Below are positions 1 to 4,689 of a stretch of DNA of 5,007 nt, in pieces. The position numbers and the translations under genes are program-made. The notes under the pieces are model-generated. The model was given only the letters and a program-made list of their open reading frames with translations. It ran no database searches and was not told the origin of the DNA. Source of the DNA: Bacteroidales bacterium (GTDB taxonomy: Bacteria; Bacteroidota; Bacteroidia; Bacteroidales; UBA7960); assembly GCA_007128045.1 (NCBI GenBank), contig SKYG01000273.1, forward strand, positions 1 to 5,007, in the 5' to 3' direction. Within the stretch, counting starts at the first letter, position 1. The number at the start of each line of letters is the position of its first letter.

Positions 1-383
1 CCGTTTGATGAAACATCAGTACTTCCTGCTAAATCAGGTCGTTCACCTTTAGCTAGTCGGTTAATTGCTTGTCGTGTGGCAATGCCTATATCAAAAACAT
101 CTCCCCTTGGAGTCCAGTAGTTGTCAAAATACCATTTTACAAAGTTTTGACCTATAGCATTCAAATCAAAACCGATTGTCAGTGCTTCTGCCAAACAAAA
201 TGTCAGCGAACTGTCATCCGACCATGTCCCTGGTGGCAAATTATATGTTCCATAACCAACGAAGTCAGTTGCTGGATTCATTCTGATAACGGCTCTGCTT
301 TTAAACTCAAATGGAACGCCAAGAGCATCTCCAACCGCTACCCCGAAAAGGACTGACTTTATTTTATCTTTTGAGTCATTCAC
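1..383 (-). CDS. ADP-ribosylglycohydrolase family protein, N-terminal part (runs off the left edge)
   Basis: This family (DraG/ARH type) hydrolyses ADP-ribose from modified proteins or nucleic acids in the cytoplasm, using a two-metal (often Mg or Mn) centre. Read on the minus strand, the 127 visible codons begin MNDSKDKIKSVLFGVAVGDA and show GDALG at residues 18-22 and GTWSDDSSLT at 52-61. The latter is the family's metal-binding Ser/Thr-Asp-Asp segment. The frame stays open to the window edge, ending at ...DVSSNG, just where the family usually has an NG(S)xMR-type motif. Family members are about 250-350 residues, so more than half is missing. The start is a GTG at 381-383: no ATG lies between the upstream in-frame stop and the GDALG motif, and the GTG gives the usual short N-terminus. 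No Shine-Dalgarno sequence is visible. The substrate cannot be told from this piece. Confidence 0.93.
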   Translation of the reverse strand, partial: MNDSKDKIKSVLFGVAVGDALGVPFEFKSRAVIRMNPATDFVGYGTYNLPPGTWSDDSSLTFCLAEALTIGFDLNAIGQNFVKWYFDNYWTPRGDVFDIGIATRQAINRLAKGERPDLAGSTDVSSN

Positions 384-855
384 GTTATCTATGTTTTTGT
401 TTTTCGAGACATCCCAAAATAGAATGTTTTATTAGGTCAAGTTGGGTTTTGCTTTTCTTCACGAAGAACCAATTCTCCAATTTTTTGTGGAATTACATGG
501 GCTAGTAAAAGTATTAATTATTCAGATTTTTTTGACGTTTGTGGAATATTACAACAGCAAAACTTGTCAAGCGCATGGCAACGTATTGTGGCGTTTTTGT
601 TAAGTAGCATAACCTCAATGCATTATATGTTAGACAAACAAATATAGGCAAAATGCGCTTTGGATCATTAGGCCGGAATCGGTGAAGGATATCGGTGCAT
701 CCACACCAGTCAGGAAATAACACTATCTGCGACACTATTTGACAAACATATTTGGTATTTTTGTGAAACATTCGATACACTCCAGATCAACGCTAAGAGA
801 GTCTGCGACATGTGTGCAAAGGCTTATTGTAATCTTATTAAATCAAAAAATTATT
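384..855. other. Gene-poor spacer with possible insertion-sequence debris
   Basis: I see no convincing gene here. A minus-strand frame at 514-780 is open but has no recognisable motif and an unnatural composition rich in Cys, Tyr and Phe. A short minus-strand frame at 437-517 (ending ...GELVLREEKQNPT) lies upstream of the ADP-ribosylglycohydrolase and could be the tail of a lost gene, but it is too short to call. At 670-715 the sequence GGCCGGAATCGGTGAAGGAT resembles the repeated CCGGAAT..GTGA motifs I associate with the ends of some Bacteroidota IS21-like elements. That resemblance is from memory and is weak evidence. Confidence 0.35.
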
Positions 856-1059
856 ATGATGTTTAAGAAAAAAAACACCAGCAAGTACAAGGGATTGGGT
901 GTCCGTAATTTCATGGAAGCCTTAACGATGAACGGAACAACAAGAAGTATAATTACAACAGGGACTAACGTCGGTATTTTTCCCTTTGTTAATACTACTG
1001 AATTTAAAGACATCGACTTTTTGTATATAATTAGAAGCGGTTCATCCAGGAAGGATTAA
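856..1059 (+). CDS. Small hypothetical protein (doubtful)
   Basis: I do not recognise this ORF. From the tandem ATGs at 856 and 859 it gives about 67 residues: a Lys-rich start (MMFKKKNTSKYKGLG) and then a Thr/Ile/Phe-rich body ending EFKDIDFLYIIRSGSSRKD. The frame is open upstream to at least 739, but the composition before 856 looks non-coding, so 856 is the more sensible start. Codon use in the second half looks like coding sequence of an AT-rich Bacteroidota genome. No signal peptide, clear membrane span or motif is visible. It lies between two patches of possible insertion-sequence debris and could be a fragment or chance ORF. The antisense frame is also open and hydrophobic, which lowers confidence in either strand. 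Confidence 0.28.
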   Translation: MMFKKKNTSKYKGLGVRNFMEALTMNGTTRSIITTGTNVGIFPFVNTTEFKDIDFLYIIRSGSSRKD

Positions 1060-1080
1060 CGAAAAGTGAATATAGCGCCC

Positions 1081-1158
1081 CAAACCGAGCCACTTCTAGC
1101 GCACCAACCAGAGCCACTAGTAATGGCCGGGCTTAATCAGCCACTCTGATGGGTGGCT
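1081..1158. repeat. GAGCCACT-type repeat cluster, possible IS21-like element end
   Basis: Two near-identical direct repeats, CAAACCGAGCCACT (1081-1094) and CAACCAGAGCCACT (1105-1118), lie 24 bases apart. They are followed by an inverted pair AGCCAC (1139-1144) and GTGGCT (1153-1158) with an 8-base loop. Multiple spaced copies of a GGGTGGCTC/GAGCCACCC motif are what I recall from the termini of IS21-like elements in Bacteroidota, where they act as transposase binding sites. No transposase gene (istA/istB-like) is present in the window, so this would be a relic end or solo terminus. The hairpin could instead serve as a weak terminator for the minus-strand gene that ends at 1167, but no T-tract follows it on that strand. 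Confidence 0.4.
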
Positions 1159-1166
1159 ACGCCAAG

Positions 1167-1418
1167 CTATCCCTCAATAATTTTAACAGTATACAGCATT
1201 GTCCAGAATTCAAAATCCACGTCATCTAATACCCCGATAATACAAAATGTTTTGCCTGGGTGTAAAATGACTTCAAATGAATACTCCCTGGCTATTTCCT
1301 CAGATTCCGGATAAGCCTGAGATTTTATCCTCAACCCGGATACTTCAGATAGGGGTATGTAAAAGAGCCATATCGTAATATGTTGATTATCCTCATCGAT
1401 GAATTTTCTGTACGACAC
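1167..1418 (-). CDS. Small hypothetical protein, divergent from the winged-helix/nucleotidyltransferase operon
   Basis: I do not recognise the family. The product is 83 residues, starting M(GTG)SYRKFIDEDNQHITIWL and ending ...FWTMLYTVKIIEG. It is acidic, lacks a signal peptide, and alternates charged and hydrophobic residues in a way that suggests a small beta-rich cytoplasmic fold (for example IKSQAYPESEEIAREYSFEV, then ILHPGKTFCIIGVLDDVDFE). The composition is much more protein-like than random frames nearby. The GTG at 1416-1418 is the only standard start after the upstream in-frame stop. About eight further sense codons (with a CTG) precede it, so the true N-terminus could be slightly longer or have been lost. 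It is transcribed away from the operon at 1575-2776 and shares the 1419-1574 intergenic region, which contains the large palindrome, so common regulation is possible. Confidence 0.55.
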   Translation of the reverse strand: MSYRKFIDEDNQHITIWLFYIPLSEVSGLRIKSQAYPESEEIAREYSFEVILHPGKTFCIIGVLDDVDFEFWTMLYTVKIIEG

Positions 1419-1495
1419 TGCCGGGTCTTTGTCGGACAGCCGATTTTAAACAAATTTTGAATTTGAATCAATCCAGCCACATCCAAGGCAGCGTC

Positions 1496-1537
1496 ATAAT
1501 TCCAATTTGCGATTCGCGAATCGCAAATTGGAATTAT
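1496..1537. promoter_or_regulatory. Perfect 42-bp palindrome, probable operator of the downstream operon
   Basis: Two 21-base arms meet with no spacer. The centre is GATTCGCGAATC (1511-1522), flanked by CAATTTGC and GCAAATTG, and the arms end in ATAAT/ATTAT. Every position pairs and the symmetry stops at 1495/1538. It lies 37 bases before the ATG at 1575 and directly beside a -7-like box at 1543-1550, so a bound dimer or tetramer would block transcription. AbiEi-type antitoxins are known to repress their own promoter through inverted repeats, so the winged-helix protein encoded downstream is the obvious candidate ligand; that is inference. Other possibilities are a cruciform-forming mobile repeat or a site serving both divergent genes. 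A role as terminator for an operon gene is excluded by its position upstream of both neighbouring starts. Confidence 0.75.
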
Positions 1538-1542
1538 TTATT

Positions 1543-1550
1543 TACTTTTG
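1543..1550 (+). promoter_or_regulatory. Candidate Bacteroidota -7 box (TACTTTTG)
   Basis: TACTTTTG fits the TAnnTTTG consensus of the primary sigma factor in Bacteroidota. Transcription would start near 1556-1558, leaving a leader of under 20 bases to the ATG at 1575. No good TTTG-type -33 element lies 19-20 bases upstream; the palindrome occupies that space. The TTG at 1548 is inside this box, which argues against it being the start codon of the winged-helix gene. Confidence 0.35.
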
Positions 1551-1574
1551 TCACCAGATAAAAATAGCAACCCA

Positions 1575-2087
1575 ATGAAAAAACACAGTGGCATGCGACC
1601 GCAGGATATAGCAATTTTGCTCAAAATTGCTGCAAAGGGCGATACACCATGGATGATGAAAGACCTCGCCTATGAATTAGGCATCAGTAATGGTGAAATT
1701 AGCGAAAGCATCAACCGCTCCATGTTAGCTAGACTAATTGCTCAAGATAAAAAGACTTTGATGAAAACTACGCTGCTCGAATTTTTGGAACACGGGCTTC
1801 CCTTCGTTTATCCGCAGCAGCCAGGCGCACTGGTCAGGGGTATTGTTACAGCCCATTCGGCTCGACCTCTCAACGAAAATATTCTAAGCAGCGAGGCTTA
1901 TGTCTGGCCTTATGCAGAGGGCAATGTGCGCGGTCAGGCAATCGAACCGCTTCATCCAAGAATTCCGGAAGCATGCCTGAAAGATTCGCTGTTTTACGAG
2001 CTAATGGCGCTTTGCGATGCCCTACGTGTTGGCAGGGCTAGGGAGAAAAAATTGGCAATGGATGCATTAAAGGAGCGGGTATGCTGA
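1575..2087 (+). CDS. Winged-helix/MarR-like DNA-binding protein, putative antitoxin of a nucleotidyltransferase pair
   Basis: The 170-residue product probably binds DNA and forms a unit with the next gene. Its N-terminal third looks like a winged helix: MRPQDIAILLKIAAK (residues about 7-21), then a helix-turn-helix LAYELGISNGEISESINRSM at 31-50. The middle has LLEFLEHGLPFVYPQQPG (67-84) and RGIVTAHSARPL (88-99). The C-terminal part has VWPYAEGNVRGQAIEPLHP (110-128), a helix YELMALCDALRVGRAREKK (141-159) and a short tail. I recall this layout (PQD..., EHG..YVFP, T.HSAPPL, VWP, GRARE) from widespread uncharacterised proteins encoded beside nucleotidyltransferases. The frame extends back to a TTG at 1548, but ATG 1575 is preferred because the TTG sits in a -7-like box; ATG 1593 is also possible. 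It overlaps the next gene by 7 bases, implying translational coupling. The antitoxin role is inferred by analogy with AbiEi. Confidence 0.85.
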   Translation: MKKHSGMRPQDIAILLKIAAKGDTPWMMKDLAYELGISNGEISESINRSMLARLIAQDKKTLMKTTLLEFLEHGLPFVYPQQPGALVRGIVTAHSARPLNENILSSEAYVWPYAEGNVRGQAIEPLHPRIPEACLKDSLFYELMALCDALRVGRAREKKLAMDALKERVC

Positions 2088-2776
2088 AAAATACGCAAAT
2101 AAACCGGGAAGTCGCCAAAAGAATAGCCAATGCATTGGGTGAAATGAATGACCGGGTCGTCTATGTGGGTGGCGCAGTTGTCAGCCTCTATATTGATGAT
2201 CCATCCGCTGATGATGTACGTCCAACCAAGGACATTGATATCAGCATGAAAATTCTCAGTTTGAGGGAGCTGGAGCAGATTCGGCAAGAACTGATCAAAC
2301 GGGGTTTTAGTCAATCTCACGAGGACAATGTGATTTGCCGTTTCAGGTACGGGGATATCAAAGTGGATGTTATGGCCACAAAACAGGTTGGTTGGGCTCC
2401 AGGTAATGAATGGTTTGAAGAAGGTTTTGAGCATACGATCACTAAACAAATTGATGAGATCAGCATAAAACTGTTGTCATTACCCTATTTTCTGGCCACC
2501 AAATTCTCTGCTTTTTACGACAGAGGAATGTCTGAACCCCGTGTTAGCAATGATTTTGAAGACATTGTATACATTTTAAACCATACTTCTGATGTAAAAG
2601 ACCAAATACTTAGAGCTGATAAAAGGGCAAAAAACTATCTGAAAAAAGTGTTCATGCATATTCTGGAGAACAGAATATTACAAGAGGCTATCATGGCAAA
2701 CTTGTTTTATGAGCAACAAATAGCAAGATTTAGAAAGATCATGATCACTATAAAAGAAATTTGCGATAGTATATAA
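2081..2776 (+). CDS. Nucleotidyltransferase-fold protein, putative AbiEii-like toxin
   Basis: The 231-residue product carries the polymerase-beta-type nucleotidyltransferase signature. A GG turn (VVYVGGAVVSLY, residues 26-37) is followed by TKDIDIS with the paired metal-binding aspartates D51 and D53, and a third acidic residue lies in IKVDVM (D96). The active site therefore looks complete. After it come SIKLLSLPYFLATKFSAFYDRG and NDFEDIVYILNH, which are typical of this group, and a helical C-terminus. AbiEii-type toxins use NTP to modify targets such as tRNA; the substrate here is unknown, and membership of AbiEii proper, rather than a related uncharacterised nucleotidyltransferase group, is not certain. 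The start is ATG 2081, preceded at 5 bases by AGGAG (2071-2075), the best ribosome binding site in the window. The stop of the upstream gene lies inside the first three codons. The C-terminal 60 residues are more AT-rich and less familiar than the core. Confidence 0.87.
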   Translation: MLKNTQINREVAKRIANALGEMNDRVVYVGGAVVSLYIDDPSADDVRPTKDIDISMKILSLRELEQIRQELIKRGFSQSHEDNVICRFRYGDIKVDVMATKQVGWAPGNEWFEEGFEHTITKQIDEISIKLLSLPYFLATKFSAFYDRGMSEPRVSNDFEDIVYILNHTSDVKDQILRADKRAKNYLKKVFMHILENRILQEAIMANLFYEQQIARFRKIMITIKEICDSI

Positions 2777-2959
2777 TCCTTGGCCATGTTAGCCAATCGG
2801 TACCGATGTAACGTTGTAAACTATAGCTTGTGGTGGATCATCGGCCCCCTCGTTTTCATGCTTAAACCACCCTCAAAGTACTATGCCCCTGGCCTCCTTT
2901 TTCCAGCCTGATCTGGGTAGTGATCCGTAAGCCTTCGGTCTGATACATTTTGCAAGTTT
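2777..2959. other. Short spacer, no gene called
   Basis: Between the nucleotidyltransferase and the recombinase relic. It contains a small symmetric CGGTACCG (about 2818 leftwards into the 2800s) and a 28-codon minus-strand frame at 2862-2948 beginning MYQTEGLRITTQIRLEK. That frame has protein-like composition but is too short and too unfamiliar to call. It may be leftover from the mobile element that supplied the recombinase. No stem-loop followed by a T-tract is evident as an operon terminator. Confidence 0.3.
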
Positions 2960-3217
2960 CTAAAACATTTTTAAATATTGATTATTCGTCCTATGGTCTA
3001 GTAAAGTAAAATATGCCTGACAGACCTTTGTTTTTTCAAGTTTCCATTTCTTTGGTATCGTATTGGTAGCTTCACCTTCCAAAGTAGCTAAAGCCCTTAT
3101 CTGTTGTTCGGTAGTGATATCCTGATAAACCATAGTGGTTTCTATACTTTCATGCCCCAACAGTTTGCTGATTTCTACGATATTTATGCCATCTTCCAAC
3201 CAGTGACATGCCGCCAC
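2960..3217 (-). pseudogene. Tyrosine recombinase (phage integrase family), C-terminal fragment
   Basis: Intact members (about 300-400 residues) cut and rejoin DNA with a catalytic Tyr and an Arg-His-x-x-Arg-His set. Here only the last catalytic section is left: CHWLEDGINIVEISKLLGHE followed by SIETTMVYQDITTEQQIRAL. It contains the LLGH motif (the late conserved His) and the Tyr nucleophile in TTMVYQ. The tail KKWKLEKTKVCQ... runs to the stop at 2960. The usual upstream R-H-T-x-A-x-HWL arginine/histidine motif is absent: the homology ends at about 3210, just before ACHWLEDG, and the further open sequence (PPFFSPVA) is unrelated. The listed GTG start is only the first possible start in the residual frame. 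The product cannot be an active recombinase. It marks former mobile DNA or an XerC/D-like gene cut by rearrangement. Confidence 0.85.
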
Positions 3218-3537
3218 AGGCGAAAAAAATGGCGGGCTTCCTGGCCATGGTGGTCGATGCCACCACCACGTTGCAGGCTGAAGACTATGAAGACACCGAC
3301 CTGAGATGCCATAAACGGGGGTGCCATGGCTATATCATGGCGTTCATTGACCAGGAGGAATCATTCATCTATTATGGATATACCGACTGCAACAACGAAG
3401 GCAGAATCGACGGATTTTATCAATATTGTCCGAAAACCCTTTTGTTTGCTATGAAATACCAGGGGAGGAGGGTGGACTTCAATGATCTGATCCGGATTTT
3501 TTTTCATTGTCATACAGTTACAGTTTTTATTCTATAA
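3208..3537 (+). CDS. Hypothetical protein with Cys motifs, possibly a decayed zinc-binding small protein
   Basis: The 109-residue ORF begins MPPQAKKMAGFLAMVVDATT and has a central block LRCHKRGCHGYIMAFID (residues 32-48) and DCNNEGRIDGF (60-70). The pattern resembles small uncharacterised proteins with a C-x4-C...CPxCGNxGxIxxWQGTxWD layout, which I recall from memory only. Compared with that pattern, Cys34, Cys39 and Cys61 are present, the first Cys of the second pair appears replaced by Tyr58, and the WQGTxWD end is not seen. After residue 74 the sequence becomes unfamiliar (ending FFHCHTVTVFIL), which suggests a frameshifted or replaced C-terminus. The first 10 bases overlap the antisense recombinase fragment, whose homology breaks at this same point, so the gene was probably brought next to it by recombination. 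No ribosome binding site is visible. Function unknown. Confidence 0.5.
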   Translation: MPPQAKKMAGFLAMVVDATTTLQAEDYEDTDLRCHKRGCHGYIMAFIDQEESFIYYGYTDCNNEGRIDGFYQYCPKTLLFAMKYQGRRVDFNDLIRIFFHCHTVTVFIL

Positions 3538-3743
3538 CTTTATCCGATGTTTTAGGGGGCTGTTACAACCACATAAAGAAATACAATGTCTAACTATCCA
3601 TAATAACGGAAATCATTCTTTCTTGAACCAGTTTGCCGGGGTTAAAAGGGGTTAAGCGTTTCTTGTATGTGATTGTTGTTTTAATCAATATTGTCAATAT
3701 ATATGCATGATATTTCATTCACTATGATCTTATTTGATATTTT
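3538..3743. other. Spacer before the hipB-like relic
   Basis: No gene is seen. The stretch holds two copies of GGGGTTAA ten bases apart (3638-3645 and 3648-3655) and, further right, AT-rich DNA around 3690-3720 that probably carried the promoter of the hipBA-like locus. No clear TAnnTTTG box was found. Confidence 0.4.
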
Positions 3744-3769
3744 ATGACTGACATTTCATTCAATGAATG
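3712..3769. repeat. Paired ATTTCATTCA repeats and a CATTCA-A-TGAATG inverted repeat, possible HipB-type operator
   Basis: ATTTCATTCA occurs at 3712-3721 and again at 3753-3762, 41 bases apart (about four helical turns). The second copy forms part of a 13-base inverted repeat CATTCA-A-TGAATG (3757-3769), which ends 7 bases before the ATG at 3777. HipB-like antitoxins repress their own operon by binding spaced short inverted repeats, so this is a plausible operator. If so, ATG 3777 rather than ATG 3744 was probably the original start of the antitoxin. Confidence 0.35.
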
Positions 3770-4100
3770 GGCTTCTATGAACGATAAAGCTTTGACACAA
3801 TATATCGGGACATTTGTCAGGCATAAACGCATGGAGCAAAACAAGACATAGGATGAGCTGGCTTCTTCGGCGGGCATCAGTCGATCCACCCTCAGTCTAT
3901 TAGAGCGGGGGGAAACCGTTAACATTGCCACGCTTATTCAGGTTTTGAGAGTTTTAGATCAGTTACAGACTCTTAGCGCATTTGAGGTAAGAGAAACAAC
4001 AAGCCCATTGGCCCTGGCCAGGCTGCAAAAAGAAAAACGGCAACGAGCAAGAAGTAAGCCAGGTAAGAAGAATGAAAATAAAGACGACACAGATTGGTAA
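3744..4100 (+). pseudogene. HipB-like XRE-family antitoxin, broken by an in-frame stop
   Basis: An intact HipB binds DNA as a dimer, represses the hipBA operon and neutralises the HipA kinase. The frame reads (from 3744) MTDISFNEWASMNDKALTQY then ...FVRHKRMEQNKT, hits TAG at 3849-3851 (codon 36), and continues in the same frame with DELASSAGISRSTLSLLERG (a classic HTH_3 recognition segment), ETVNIATLIQVLRVLDQL, a linker and a Lys/Arg-rich tail ending KDDTDW at the TAA 4098-4100. The expected residue at codon 36 is Gln (TQDELA), so one CAG-to-TAG change explains the break. The first helix is separated from the rest of the HTH and no ATG, GTG or TTG restart lies at a useful place after it. ATG 3777 is an alternative original start. 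A hipA-like relic follows after three bases. Confidence 0.9.
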
Positions 4101-4103
4101 GCC

Positions 4104-4330
4104 ATGCAAGTAGCAGAAGTTAACATATGGGGAAAGCTGGCAGGTGCTGTGGCTTGGGATGAAAACACAGGCTATGCCACTTTTGAGTACGAGCCCGGTT
4201 TCAAACAACTGGGCTGGGAATTGGCACCAGCTTATGATGTATGTCATGCATATCGCCCGGGTAGCGAGTGGGGGTAAAGCCCAGCTTGCGGGATCAAATA
4301 GCCAAAACCCTTTTAAACCTGAAAAAATGA
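4104..4330 (+). pseudogene. HipA-like serine/threonine kinase toxin, relic with two internal deletions
   Basis: Intact HipA toxins are about 400-440 residues and phosphorylate targets such as glutamyl-tRNA synthetase. Here three islands survive. From ATG 4104, residues 1-42 (MQVAEVNIWGKLAGAVAWDE...YEPGFKQLGWELAP) match the N-terminal Couple_hipA-type domain. Without a frame change, residues 41-56 then read APAYDVCHAYRPGSEW, which belongs near the end of the kinase domain (the LAPAYDV segment after the metal-binding Asp). The frame ends at TAA 4275-4277. In the next frame, 4274-4330 reads VKPSLRDQIAKTLLNLKK and stop, which looks like the extreme C-terminus. P-loop, catalytic Asp and metal-binding Asp are all gone, so no kinase activity is possible. 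Spacing of three bases from the hipB-like relic confirms the original operon. Loss of the toxin core would have removed selection to keep the antitoxin. Confidence 0.87.
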
Positions 4331-4689
4331 GAAGACTCTTAAAAGGAATGGTGGCACCCGGCCCGGTATTACTATAAATACCGCCCATCGCTGCGTCCAG
4401 ATAGTGGCCATGCTTAACATGCCGCTTGGCTTGATCGGTCACCGGAAAGAACCTCCCTCTTTTCTGTTAATTGATCAGCGTGTTTTGATTAAACGTAAGA
4501 ATAAAAAGAAATGCCTAAATCAAAGATCACTAATTTTTCATCAAAGGCTGTACTGACTAAAACAATATTTTCTATTATTAATTATATATATTTGTGCGAC
4601 CAACATCTGGTATATGTTGTGTTGCAAAACCATGTGAATAAATAACCCTGCATATACACAGATCCAAATATCCACAATTACAATAAGTT
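4331..4689. other. AT-rich spacer without a recognised gene
   Basis: After the hipA-like relic there is about 110 bases of GC-richer sequence (4340-4450). Its minus-strand reading begins MTDQAKRHVKHGHYLDAAMG and looks mildly protein-like, but it soon runs antisense through the hipA-like relic and I cannot assign it. From about 4480 the DNA is strongly AT-rich. It includes TATATTTG at 4587-4594, a match to the Bacteroidota -7 box TAnnTTTG that could drive the gene at 4690, although no convincing -33 element lies at the right distance. Confidence 0.4.

Noticed and set aside
69..356. Plus-strand 95-codon ORF
   Set aside because: It is the antisense shadow of the ADP-ribosylglycohydrolase, whose motifs GDALG and SDDS are on the minus strand.
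437..517. Minus-strand open frame ending GELVLREEKQNPT and stop
   Set aside because: It looks a little like the tail of a gene upstream of the ADP-ribosylglycohydrolase, but 26 codons with no start and no recognised family are not enough.
570..640. Possible integron attC-like site (TTAAGTAGCATAAC...GTTAG)
   Set aside because: No pairing arms of the attC type could be drawn and no integron cassette structure is present.
514..780. Minus-strand 88-codon ORF
   Set aside because: Composition rich in Cys, Tyr, Phe and Leu, no motif, and overlap with possible insertion-sequence debris make it a likely chance frame.
1548..1574. TTG at 1548 as start of the winged-helix gene
   Set aside because: The TTG lies within the TACTTTTG -7-like box and would add only nine unconserved-looking residues; ATG 1575 fits better.
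1994..2449. Minus-strand 151-codon ORF
   Set aside because: Antisense to the well-supported winged-helix and nucleotidyltransferase genes.
2862..2948. Minus-strand 28-codon ORF (MYQTEGLRITTQ...)
   Set aside because: Protein-like in composition but too short and unrecognised; recorded in the spacer entry only.
3638..3655. GGGGTTAA tandem pair as an origin iteron or telomere-like repeat
   Set aside because: Only two copies, no replication gene or further iterons nearby; likely chance.
3963..4442. Minus-strand 159-codon ORF with hydrophobic, membrane-like stretches
   Set aside because: Most of it is antisense to the hipB-like and hipA-like relics, whose family motifs are clear; the hydrophobic stretches are a by-product of the opposite strand.
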